A stretch of DNA of 64,000 nucleotides, from the NCBI GenBank assembly GCA_030407005.1, contig JAUDYN010000008.1:3038001-3102000 (forward strand), in the 5' to 3' direction. Position numbers and translations under genes: made by a program. The notes beneath the pieces were generated by a model. That model was not told the DNA's origin, ran no database searches, and saw only the letters and a list, made by a program, of their open reading frames with translations. Within the stretch, counting starts at the first letter, position 1. Each line of letters starts with the position of its first letter. The stretch comes from Desarmillaria ectypa (lineage: Eukaryota > Basidiomycota > Agaricomycetes > Agaricales > Physalacriaceae). Below are positions 33,700 to 43,834 of the stretch, in pieces.

Positions 33700-35320
33700 A
33701 TCGATAAATATATGCCATTACAAGTAGATATATCATTGATTATGAGACTTGATGTTTTATCGCTAGGACGCGATTATCAGTTCCGGAATTGAAGCCAGAA
33801 TAACTCGTGCAAGGACTGTTGCTGTGGCTGCAGTAAGCCATAGTAAAACCTGGAAAATTGACTCAGCGCCCACCCAGCAAGTTCCACGTCGGTACAGGAG
33901 ATTGGCCACCTTCTTACCACGGAAAGTCACCAGCATAATGATGCAGCTACGTACCGGACACATCGGACTCCACCACCATCTCTTTAACATCCGACGCGTT
34001 GATTCTCCTGCATACCCAAGATGCGTCTATCCCAACGAGTCGGTCTACCACTATTTGATGCGATTCCAGGCGTATAGCAATCAGCGTGAAACATTAGCAA
34101 GAGCAATCGGTGTTATCACTAATGAGACTGTCAATAAAGCACATATTGACAAAGAGAGCAAGCCTACCACACCTCATCCGATATCTCAATGATACAAAGC
34201 GCTTCGAGCAGACGTTCGGAAGATTCCCAGAGCTAGAAAAGCGGAAGAAGACAGGTGACGAAGAAATGGACGAGAAGGTTGATGGAACAGCGATTGACAT
34301 CTCATCACGAGGTGGATGCGGGTAATAACCTGCAAGGAGCGATAGATCGTTCGATAGTCGAGGTTCAACAGCAGAGGAAGAAATGTGAGAGGCAGATGGA
34401 AGTAGCTGTGATATCCGGACATACGTTTACGTGCAGGATGATGCATTGGATATTGATAGAAATGAAATAAAACCGGCCCGGCCCGGCCACTGGAATCCCA
34501 GAATGGATACACTCGCGCCTCAAGATGAACGACCCACCAACACCGACGACGACGACAATTCCCTTCAAGAGGATGCAGCAGTGACTGAGAAACACTTTTA
34601 TACTCCTCATTCTCTTTATCTACATTCTATTGTGCGATGTGAATGGATTGTATGTGTGCGTTCGCCCTTTGCCAATCCGAATAAACTGTTATTCAGCTCG
34701 AGGTTCCCTGCCATGAATTCCGCGACATTCTGGAAACCCGAACCTGGGATACAAGCCAGTGCTCTGCCAACTTCTTTAGTCAATACATATATCGGCACTT
34801 ACGCACAGCGTTCTACCCGACCACATCACTGGTGCTAGCATTATTGGCTTCATCACCGGCGAGTCCAGTGCTCGTCTTCACAACCTTTGACAGTGGAACA
34901 CTTGCCCCCCTCGATTTGAAACTCGGTGCAAGAACAATCATCACTTCCTTCCAGGGCGGCAGACTTCTTCATGAAAGCACTAGGTATGTCTGATTGTTAT
35001 CAACATATTGTCGTCTCTGATGGATCTACAGTTATAGCCACGTCCCGGAGACGCGACTCGTTATGTCCATGGATAGCAGTCATTGGTTTAAACGTCAGCC
35101 GTCAAAGTTTAGAAAGTTTTGGGGATCAGAGGATATTTCTCGTATGTTGAATCTCATCCACATGATACACTTTCGTAGTGTTTATTGATTCCTATCCCAG
35201 ACTGCGTTGCGCCACTTCTTTCCTTTACAGGCGACGATGCCCTATAATGATGGAAAACACCCGGTTCGGAGTGCCTTATCTGCTAGGATGGACTCCTCAT
35301 CATCCATTTCTTCTGAAGCC
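33700..35320 (+). repeat. Duplicated non-coding block, copy 2 (partner 4,690-6,660)
   Basis: Diverged colinear partner of 4,690-6,660, interrupted by the LINE insertion at 33,851-34,474. No conserved coding frame. Confidence 0.7.
33851..34474 (+). mobile_element. 5'-truncated non-LTR retrotransposon (LINE) insertion
   Basis: The plus strand encodes the C-terminal end of a fungal LINE ORF2: RRYRRLATFLPRKV, MMQLRTGHIGLHHHLFNI, and a Cys/His-type tail degraded to SPAYPRCVYPNESVYHYLM, then after one frame change YLNDTKRFEQTFGRF and a stop at 34,323. The duplicated copy at 4,820-4,840 lacks this segment, giving an empty site. The short direct repeat taaaacc occurs at 33,844-33,850 and 34,468-34,474, a plausible target duplication. 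Only the last ~140 codons remain, as expected of a 5'-truncated insertion. Dead element. Confidence 0.7.
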
Positions 35321-36282
35321 CAGTATGTTCCCGATGGGCCAGGATTTTCTCCAAGCACAAATTTTGTGCTTTCAATGCATTTACTGTCTTCACTGTTTCC
35401 CTTCTAACGCTGGCATTTTATCTAGGATATGACCGTGGTGACAGCGAATGGTCCTATAGCTCACTTTTTACCTAGCTGTGACTCGTGATTCACTTCAGCG
35501 CCGAGATGTAGTAGTACGTTCACGTCGTGCTTCCTTTCAAAGCCTGATATAGATGTTTATATCCGATCGCAGTTGTGGCTAGTGATGATCACTCTACCTA
35601 TCTTGATAACTGTCGGGCTTTGATTAAGATTGGCGAGTGCACACAATTTAAGCACTGTTCATCAACGATCTGCTTCAAATGGCGGTACGCCAAATACTCT
35701 CGAGAGGGGAAAATTTGTTCTCGAATGGATGAACGAATGGTGCTGCGTGATATATTTGTAGCCCGTCGTCCACCCCCTCGTGTATATCTTTCCTGCTCGC
35801 CCATGAACCTTGGGTATTGAAGAGATGACTACAGAACTGTGCCTGCCTTGTTTCCTCCCATATCCTTTATGTCAATCACGCTGATTTCCCGGTATAATCT
35901 GAGCATCATCGTTCCGTCGGCTCTTCTAACCAATTATCCTTTTGCCCAGGCGGTCGTCTTCATCTGGCTGTCGCTTGTTTGGGGATTTTCGGCATCGTTC
36001 TAGCAATTCATTTCACGAAGAACTCCCTCTTGAGCAATACGAATGGATGCGCTCTGTACCTAGACTAAACCAGGTTTTCGCTTTTAACGAGTCTCCACGT
36101 TCCCAATCTCGTACTCGGGTAAATTGACGCGTTGATGCTCACGTGGGCGATTTCTTTTACAGAATGACGTCATGCTGAGTGAGGATATCGCGCAGCTGAC
36201 ATATCACGGTTGCCTTTTGCCAAATGTGGGCTTGGAATCTCTTTAATAAGACCCCCCTGTTCATGTTTTCTCATATACAGAC
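35321..36282. other. Upstream region of the oxidoreductase gene
   Basis: This roughly 1 kb is missing from the duplicated copy, where 35,320-equivalent sequence joins directly to the coding region. Overlapping frames at 35,575-35,820 and 35,598-35,804 are on opposite strands and unconvincing. CT-rich sequence and 'tctttaataagac' lie within 45 bp of the start codon and may mark the core promoter. Confidence 0.35.
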
Positions 36283-38184
36283 ATGGCGCTCTACGGCTGG
36301 CACCCTGGCGAGCGTTCAATCCGCCAAAAATTAGGCTTCGATAAAGATCCCTCCTTGAACTGGCTGTACACGTCCGTTGACGGTGATCTTCCCCCTGAGC
36401 ATGGGGTTTTCCACTCGACTCGACTTCATTTTCTTCCTGTTACGACTCTGGATTCGTTGGGACGACCATGGGGTTCTGTTCTCGCTGGCCCAGATGGCGA
36501 GCCAGGCTTTATCTCAACGCCGAAGTACACAACCCTATCGTTCAATATCAAAGTGTGGGAGGGCGACCCGTTCTTTAGCAATTCCAGGGATTCTGGAGAC
36601 GATGAGATGTTGATGGCAGGCATTGGTGTAGAGCTTTCTACGCGTCGGAGGAATAAGTTTGCGGGGAAGATCACGAAGAGAAAGGGGAACGACGATGGGT
36701 ACCAATTCGAGGTCCACGTTAATGAAGCTATTGGGTATGGTTGCTCCCTACGTAGCATGGTTTTGGCTAATTCTTGTGCTAGGAATTGTCCCAAGTACAT
36801 ACCTCTCCGAGAACTTGTACCACATCGAGGCCAGCCGATCATGATATATGAAAGGCGCCATCTTTTCGACGATGAAGAGCTTCCAGATTCTGTCATCTCC
36901 TTCATCCACTCCTGCGACACGACCTTCTTTGGCACTACATATGCCGCAACTGAGGATGACGCGAGTAGGTTTCCCTCTCACGTTGGTATGAACATCCGTG
37001 GTGGACGACCTGGTTTCATTCGTGTCCGACCTTCAGACAACCGTACCCTCGTCCTCCCAGATTTCTCAGGCAACCGTATCATGACCTCCCTTGGAAATGT
37101 CGAAGCTACTCCTCTCGCCTCTCTCACCCTCATCTCGTTCACGACAGGGGATATTCTCTACGTCACCGGCCGAGCACAAAATCATGTCGGATCAGATGCG
37201 CAGAAAATCATGTTCCTTCAAGACCGACTGACGACTATCTACGTTACAGGATACATATTCGTACGGGATGCTCTCCCCGTTCGGCAGCGTCCAGGAACAT
37301 CTGTCCAACGTAGCCCCTATAGCCCGCCTGTACGCCATCTCGTCGAGGAATCGGCACCGATCCTCCGGTTCGATGAGGATTCACCGGCAATAGCCACCCT
37401 CAAAAACATTGTCCTCCACAGCTCGACTATCGCGACTTTTACCTGGGAATCCTCCCGCAAACTAGACATCATCCCCGGCCAAGCCATCATCCTTGACTTC
37501 TCCGGGTTCATAGGTCATCCGGGGTACCAACATATGGCGGCCGGTAACCCAACGTCAGTGAACGACGACCGTATTCGTACGTGGACGGTATCTTCCACCC
37601 ATCTAACTCCCACTTGCACGTTCTCGCTTACTATGCGCGAGAAACCTGGTGGCGCAGCAACAGGGGCATTGTTCGCGCTCGTTCGTAAGATAGCAGAGTT
37701 TCAGCCTGCGCTGTTGGGAGATATGTCCCCATTATCGTTGACCATCTCTATTGTTGGTGTGACCGGGGACTTTACCCTTCTGCGAAGTACTACCAAGCGG
37801 TTGGCGCTGTTCGCTGGTGGGATTGGCGTGACGCCGTTTTTGAGTATGCTGGGTGGTGTTATTGGGGATGGGTGGGACGTGGTGCTGATGTTGTCTACGA
37901 GGGAGCCGTGTTTTCTCCTTCCGTTGATTCCGAAGGGAGGCGAGAGGTTGGCGGTGCATGTTTTTAGTGACGAACCTGTGCCGGAACCTGAGACCAGGTC
38001 GTTGGATGTTACGGTGCATCGGGGGCGCCTAGGACCTGCGTATCTTGTAGACCATCGGGAGGACTGGGTAGGGAGGGATATGTTTGTATGTGGGCCAGAG
38101 TCGTACCGTGACAGTATTCTTGGAGGACTCGCAGTAGCGGGTGTAGAGAGAGAGAGGATACAAGTTGAAGGTTTCGAGTATTGA
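36283..38184 (+). CDS. PNPOx-like / ferredoxin-reductase-like fusion flavin oxidoreductase
   Basis: 633 residues in a single exon. The N-terminal half (about 1-330) resembles pyridoxamine-5'-phosphate-oxidase-like FMN split-barrel proteins of fungi: STRLHFLPVTTLDS, GRPWGSVLAGPDG, MAGIGVELSTRRRNKFAGKI, NCPKYIP. The C-terminal half is a ferredoxin-NADP reductase fold, with an FAD-type RTWTVSS (Arg432), nucleotide-binding GGIGVTPF (from Gly512) and the CGP motif (Cys603-Gly604-Pro605) before the end. It probably passes electrons from NAD(P)H through FAD to an FMN-bound or other acceptor; the substrate is unknown. The first ATG is preferred because the pseudogene and family similarity extend close to it. 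It appears intact, with codon use like the nearby genes. A broken paralogue is at 6,669-8,275. Confidence 0.92.
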   Translation: MALYGWHPGERSIRQKLGFDKDPSLNWLYTSVDGDLPPEHGVFHSTRLHFLPVTTLDSLGRPWGSVLAGPDGEPGFISTPKYTTLSFNIKVWEGDPFFSNSRDSGDDEMLMAGIGVELSTRRRNKFAGKITKRKGNDDGYQFEVHVNEAIGYGCSLRSMVLANSCARNCPKYIPLRELVPHRGQPIMIYERRHLFDDEELPDSVISFIHSCDTTFFGTTYAATEDDASRFPSHVGMNIRGGRPGFIRVRPSDNRTLVLPDFSGNRIMTSLGNVEATPLASLTLISFTTGDILYVTGRAQNHVGSDAQKIMFLQDRLTTIYVTGYIFVRDALPVRQRPGTSVQRSPYSPPVRHLVEESAPILRFDEDSPAIATLKNIVLHSSTIATFTWESSRKLDIIPGQAIILDFSGFIGHPGYQHMAAGNPTSVNDDRIRTWTVSSTHLTPTCTFSLTMREKPGGAATGALFALVRKIAEFQPALLGDMSPLSLTISIVGVTGDFTLLRSTTKRLALFAGGIGVTPFLSMLGGVIGDGWDVVLMLSTREPCFLLPLIPKGGERLAVHVFSDEPVPEPETRSLDVTVHRGRLGPAYLVDHREDWVGRDMFVCGPESYRDSILGGLAVAGVERERIQVEGFEY

Positions 38185-38687
38185 TGCAATACATCTATTG
38201 GATTCATGTTTTTTGTCACTGAGCAAAAACAATGATCCTACAAGATTCGTTCTAGAAAGGTCATTTCTCCGTGACATTATCGTCGGATTGTGTCTCGACG
38301 ATTATTGACTGCATGAGACTGTGTGTACAGGTGGTCAGGTAAGGGGGGAAACGAAATGCGCAAATTAAGCTATATCGTCTTGGAAAAACTGTTCCTGTGT
38401 TCAATGTAACGTTGACCGTGAGTACTTGACATTTGGACTGAATCTTTTTGCATTGATGTTATAGTATAGTATCAAAATCCAGTATTTCTCAGGTATGATG
38501 AATTGGGTATATTCTATTGGCTGTAACGCCATCAAGGATACTTCATCGAGAGGCCAGAAGGTTATATTCGTCAATGAAATGAAGCAGGCTCAGACATGGC
38601 TGGCGTCCAGTCATTCAAGAATGATGATCAGATGGAGGTTAAGAAACTACGTTCAAGACTAAAATTTCGGAAGAAAAACATGCAGAT
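38185..38687. other. Intergenic between convergent genes
   Basis: About 500 bp between the oxidoreductase stop and the 3' end of the F-box gene on the other strand. It must hold both 3' UTRs. No clear polyadenylation signal was identified. Confidence 0.4.
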
Positions 38688-40281
38688 TTATGATCGACCA
38701 AAGAATTTAACACGAGCCTCCTCATCAATGAGACAATCCTCTCCCTCAAACAAGAACTGGATGTTCATCCCTTCATCCTTGATCCTGAACAAATCGCGGA
38801 AAGGTGAATATTGAGTGACTGGTACGGATAGCCACCGGTTGGGCCAGAAGTCCAATGATAGACGTAGTGTGTCTAGACGTCGATTTCCCTCCGATCTGTA
38901 AAGGATTATCACATGAAATGCATTTGCTTCTTCCCAAGCTTATCGGAGATTCGGTAATATATAGCTCCTTTGAATGTTGAGCTGCTTCGAAGGTGTCCCT
39001 TGCTACTGATGCAGTAACGAAGATGTCGAGATTTTTGAGAGCAAGGGATTGTGCGAGGATGGGAAGAAGAAAAGCCTCGACAGATACGGGTATGCACAAT
39101 GTCATAATGGTCAGATTGCACTCAGACCGACGAAAGAGATTAACCAGAAGGGAGTAATTGGATGTTTTGAGACGATGCTTGCTGGATCCGTGGATTGTCA
39201 ATCCACCTGGTAGAATATCGAAGCGCTGGAGTGCAGGGAGAGTGATGTAGTCAAAGGTGGCTGGGATTTTGGGTATGCTATATAAATTCGCTAACGTAAT
39301 GACAGATGAGAGTCGCTGGAGAGAGGTGTGGGTCACCTGAGGGTATAAAAATGACATAATAAAATTACGGGGAGGTATGGTGCTCGTAAGGTGAATTCAA
39401 TGAGATGTCGTGAATGCCAGAATATGGAATGGAGTTCGGAAGGGTCATAGGAACATACGTTGAGCTTGCGCAGCTGCGTCATGTTTATTGGAAAATGTGA
39501 ATAAGGAATATGTTCAAGATGGACATCTTTGATGGGCGGTGAGGAGAAGAGGTCATTTAATACGGTGTGGTCGATCTCTGGCTGAGGGTCATGAAATAGG
39601 CCTATGTGAAGTTTTGTCAATTGAACGGCTGGAGATGAGGCTAAAGATAGTAGCTCGGATATATCTCTTCCAGTCAAGGTTCAGCTCCAATGTTGACCAG
39701 CGTTCAGAATGCACCATTAGGCCACTGACAACATACATTGTTTCATCATCAGGATACTCGTCGATAGACAAATGGATGGGTAGTTCTTTGGAAAGAGAGA
39801 TGTATCCTTCGGGGAACGCAGGACATTTGTTATAGTATTCGTTAATGTGCATTCTTGTCCATAAGGAGGGACAAGAACGGGAAACGCTCCGCCAGGTAGA
39901 GCATACTTCACCAAGGACCCACGGAGCGTCGAGGGAATTGGGAATATCCAAAGAAGCAAGGTTGAATATATCAAGTAGCGTTTCTCGAGGCAAACATCTG
40001 ATCGGCGCCAGGAGGGCTTTGCACCCATCAAGGTCCTTCAGAAGCTTGTCGCGTCGGTCTCTGATCCGTGTGAATAGTGAGTTGATTTGCTGTAGTTCAT
40101 CCTCAACGTTCAAGATGTTATTCAAGACGGAGATTTGGGAGACATCAAGAGATGAGAATCCGGATCGCAGAAGCTCAATGGCATTGACAGAAAGAACGTA
40201 AGGGTGTATAGTGCTGAATTCGCATGTGGGGCAGACATCCTCGATGATGGTTACTTGGTTTAAATACGGAACAGCCAACAT
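38688..40281 (-). pseudogene. F-box protein gene, probably frame-disrupted
   Basis: Starts at 40,281 with an N-terminal CPTC motif (residues 17-20), a heptad-rich coiled-coil segment (around ILNVEDELQQINSLFTRIRD) and an F-box core (LPRETLLDIF), followed by W-containing segments (EVCSTWRSVSRSCPSLWTRM) typical of basidiomycete F-box proteins with C-terminal leucine-rich repeats. The frame changes near 39,665 (after LELNLD) and again near 38,955, without a convincing intron at either place. A short GT-AG gap of 32 bp near 39,340 might be an intron. F-box proteins recruit substrates to SCF ubiquitin ligases via Skp1. Two frame changes suggest a pseudogene, but missed introns or sequence errors could restore it. 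Confidence 0.6.
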
Positions 40282-40787
40282 TAATGAGTGCGTACCATCT
40301 TTGCACTGTCAAAGGTAAATTGCGAATAGATTTTGAAGGTGCGAGAGAGACACCAATCGAAGAATGGAGCTTGAAGCTAAGCTGTTGGGATTTGCAACTT
40401 CAAGCATGTGCCAGAAGATTCCCGAACCTTCGGTACCATCAATTTGGCACGATACTAGGATATAATTAGGTACTTTAGTAGAACATTCTAGATACATTCT
40501 GTAGTATTTAAGGAGCTCGTCTCGAGCTCTAGTAGCTAACAATTTAGTATTTTCTACTCAGCAAGCCTCCCACTGCAATAGTTACAACATAAGCCAACCA
40601 TCAGTGATGATTTATATATTGAACCGAATGAACATTACGCTTCCGCGGGTCAGCCACGTCGTCAGACGTAGTGAGCGTTAAAGACAACTCCTCTCTTCTG
40701 CCGTCGATTCAAACCCTAGTCTAAGGTTACGATCCGTGGTCATCCACTAGTCATCCAAATATGGTACCGCCCGTACCAAGAAGAGTC
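40282..40787. other. Intergenic, nothing recognised
   Basis: Short frames at 40,284-40,469 and 40,309-40,542 overlap on opposite strands. No repeat boundary is visible other than the abrupt start of the alcohol oxidase copy near 40,788. Confidence 0.4.
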
Positions 40788-43071
40788 GCTTTTCTGCCAA
40801 TCGCTAAGGTAGCGGAGTAAGTGTTCTGCGCAGAACCAGGTTAGAATCAGGTGCTAAGGAAAAAACGACCCGGACTTACGCAATTGACATTAGCAGGTGG
40901 GATAGAGAGATCTATAGGAAACGTAAACATTAAATGAAAGATCGACAAGGGTGAGTATTGACCAGCAATCTTCAATCCCGTAACGCCGTAAACGTTAAGG
41001 TCCTTGTCGACGACTCCACCTTGATCTCTTGGTTTCATAGGGCAAGTGCCGAGCTACCACACGATATCAGCATTATTTCATGATAGGAGTGATGATACCA
41101 CCCACAGAATGCCAGGTTGTCGCAACTGGGCACGCGATTTTTTACGATGAGGCTAAGATTTCCGAGCGCGAACCCAAAAACTCACCAAAGTTCCTGATGT
41201 TCGTGGCGATAGCCTCATCGTCTTCCTTGCTATAAATGATCTTCGGCGCATCCAACGCGACAGGCCTGTTCTCAGTGAGGGCAGCAGCTGCAGGACTACC
41301 CGCAGTAAACTGAGGATGTGCAGGAGCAAGCGGGCCACGATATACGCCCATTCGGCGGAGCAGCTCCCTACCTTTCTTGTATCCCCATCGAAGAGCGGCG
41401 ACGTCTGCGGGACTGAAAGTAAAATATGAGAACACAGCGGGGAACTCTTCTCCTCCTTCATTACTCACTGGCTCAAAAATCCTGCATCGAAGTCAGGATG
41501 AGCGTAGATGTCATCGGAAGCGATGTGAAGATGTCCACGAGAGGCGGGATATCCCTATTCAAGAGATTCGTTAAGGTGAGAGTTATCTGTAAGCAGAAAA
41601 CCTACGAGAAAACATCCGGACGACATGAATTTCATCGGAGGTAACGCTGACTGGTCACCAGGAAGGCTAATGGACCAGTGAGATTTGATTCAGAGATATC
41701 AGATATGTCCCACGTACCCAGCCAAGGCACTCATCCAAAACAAAGGCTTATCCGGTTTATCGGCAAAGTTCTTTTTCCAATATTCCTCGAAGTCAGGTCC
41801 TAATTCCTCGAGTTCGTCTTCCCGGGGACGTATTTTGATGCACGCGTCCACACCGCTGGGGGAAACGATCAATGCTTGGAGATAGGTGTGAAAAATAACG
41901 GATGGGCTTACTTTCCTCCCATCAGTCCGGAGCCATCAGCGCCCCATCGAGACAAAAGTTCTGGGTGGAAGTTCAGTCAGCATGATTGATTCCCGCGGTT
42001 GGCGCCGACACTTTCGACTTACTACCCCACTCCTCAGGCTCTCCACGGAAAAGAGTGTCATATGTGTCGGCGCTAGCATCTGCAATATATGGTGTTACGA
42101 GAAATGGATGATCTATGGATGTGATATATGAAGCGATTCTTTGTAGGGTATTGTTAAGAATATGGGTCTTTGGGCTAATACCCGAGTTGAATGAGTACTC
42201 GAAGTAAATCCCGAGTCATAAGCGAGGATGTCCAAAAGCTGAGGTCCAACTACCGAAAGGGATCGGTAAGCGTTCGAACAAGCGCTAGGCGTAGTTAACG
42301 AGGGTGTCAGTAAGCGCTAGGCGTAACCGATGAGATGCTTAGTTCACACAATGAAGTGGAGTTGAAGACGAGTTCATTAGCTTCGATGTCCCCAATACAA
42401 TGGTATGGATCATGTTTATATACTATATTGAGTCATTATCTTTCTACAAGGTTCCACGGTATTCTGGTACCAGTGAGAAGAATAGAGAAATTAAGAAAAA
42501 GTACTGGTAGCCCGAGGTCAAGGCCGAGAAGACCGAGAGCAAGCATGTGTTGACTCATGTACAATCTGGCGAAGACCCGATATCCATAACAGGCATGCCG
42601 TCCGCTTACCGTCGTAGTCTTTACCCACACCAGGAAGGTCTACAACCTGCTTGATACCAAACTTGTCCAAGGTCGACGGAGCACCAATACCTGATCGTTC
42701 AAGGATCAGGGAGCTACCCATAGTACCAGCAGAGACGACCACAAAGCGACTTGCGCGAACCGTGTGCACCGTCTGGTCTGCATCGGGATACACCTGCTTG
42801 TCGAACACGTATTCGACACCGACGGCCTGGGTTCCCCTACGATTCGTGAGGTCAGCTGGCGGTTCCGAAAGGGAACTCCATAACGCACTCGAAGATGATA
42901 CATTTTACTCGTGTTCCGTCGAATACGGAGAGGTTCTTGCTTTCGGAATTGTAGAGGTAATGATGCTGTTGCCGTGATCAGCGTGCTGTGAGAAACGAGG
43001 TGAGAAACGTACGGCAGCGTCGGACCGGCGTCCAGCGCTTGAGATGTATCTGATCGAGATGAAGATCAATT
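40788..43071 (-). pseudogene. Truncated second copy of the alcohol oxidase gene
   Basis: Nearly identical to 30,070-31,905, introns included, so the duplication was at DNA level and recent. It begins inside the intron before exon 6 of the intact gene (similarity stops at 43,071) and ends within the last exon, near the codons for AIGEKAAL. Exons 1-5, which carry the FAD-binding N-terminus, and the C-terminal tail are therefore missing. Remaining exons keep their frame and splice sites. The intron after GKDYD carries a 440 bp solo Copia LTR. It cannot make a functional oxidase, but its transcripts could resemble those of the intact gene. Confidence 0.92.
42152..42591 (+). mobile_element. Solo Copia-type LTR inside an intron of the truncated copy
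   Basis: 440 bp, starting TGTTAAGAATATGGG and ending TCCATAACA (TGTTA...TAACA inverted ends). The near-duplicated 5 bp flanks are ggtat (42,147-42,151) and ggcat (42,592-42,596). The intact gene shows the empty site at about 31,412-31,430. An internal direct repeat 'aagcgctaggcgta' occurs twice (about 42,272 and 42,309). It is not closely related to the LTRs at 15,343 and 19,803. Confidence 0.75.
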
Positions 43072-43342
43072 TCACTTGGCATGCTTGAGTATTCTTTTCC
43101 TCTCGTTGGCTCAATTTCTGAGTGAGAGTAGTATGGTTCTGGTACTACTGTATTATCACTGTCATGCTAGATTATTGCCGTTTACCTCCCGCTATTTGGT
43201 TCATTGTTATACCCGTTGTTTGAAGGCCGAGTTGAAATTCATACATTGAAAGTAAGTTTGAGATATTTCGACAATCAAGAATGAAGAGCAGATTTAACCA
43301 AGAAGAAAAATCAACTACAATTCGTGAAATAATTGAAAACGT

Positions 43343-43834
43343 TTAGCTGGCGGAGCCACCCTTGATGCTAAACTCCTTGCCCACGTTTCCCGAGTCACCA
43401 AAGACTATTAATACGTCATAATTAGCGCCAGCATTGGGACCCAAATGGAAAAGCCACTCACGAACAATGGCATAATCATGTCCTTCAGCAACTGACGGAA
43501 CCTTAACCTTGATCTTTCCCAACAAGATATCAAACTCGGACGCCAGAACAACTGCATCCACAGTCAATCAGGGAAGACAATCAATAATAACGGACGTACA
43601 CGGTAAAAATGCGCCTCCCTTGGTCAGCCTAATGCTGCTGTGGTTACGATTGGTGATCACGTGGGGTGGGTTGGAGGTATCCCAAGAGACGGTTTGAGTC
43701 GTGTCTACCAACCATGTTGTACCCGTGGTCGGGGACAGAATGGGCGGATTGAAGATGTCGCGTTTAGCCGCGGGAGTCGCATAGGCAGCTGCGATGAGAG
43801 CAGTGAAGAATGCAGTAGAGAAAGTGAGCTTCAT
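43343..43834 (-). CDS. Kre9/Knh1-like small secreted protein
   Basis: Three exons (43,600-43,834; 43,462-43,551; 43,343-43,404) join to 387 nt, 128 residues plus stop. MKLTFSTAFFTALIAAAYATPA is a signal peptide, with a basic n-region and an Ala-rich hydrophobic core. The mature part has the pattern of the single Ig-like domain called Ser-Thr-rich GPI-anchored/Kre9-Knh1-like: PPILSPTTGTTW, TVSWDTSNPP, a central FDILLGKIKVKVP, and the end LFGDSGNVGKEFSIKG. No GPI signal follows, so it is probably secreted free into the wall or medium. A longer upstream in-frame start exists, but the signal peptide supports the ATG at 43,834. The role in wall assembly is inferred from the family name only. Confidence 0.85.

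Noticed and set aside
36426..36981. Minus-strand open frames opposite the oxidoreductase gene (up to 169 codons)
   Set aside because: They are shadows of the plus-strand 633-codon gene, with no independent motif.
30023..38184. Functional cluster of alcohol oxidase plus flavin oxidoreductase
   Set aside because: They are separated by duplicated repeats and a LINE fragment, with no shared promoter or conserved synteny visible.
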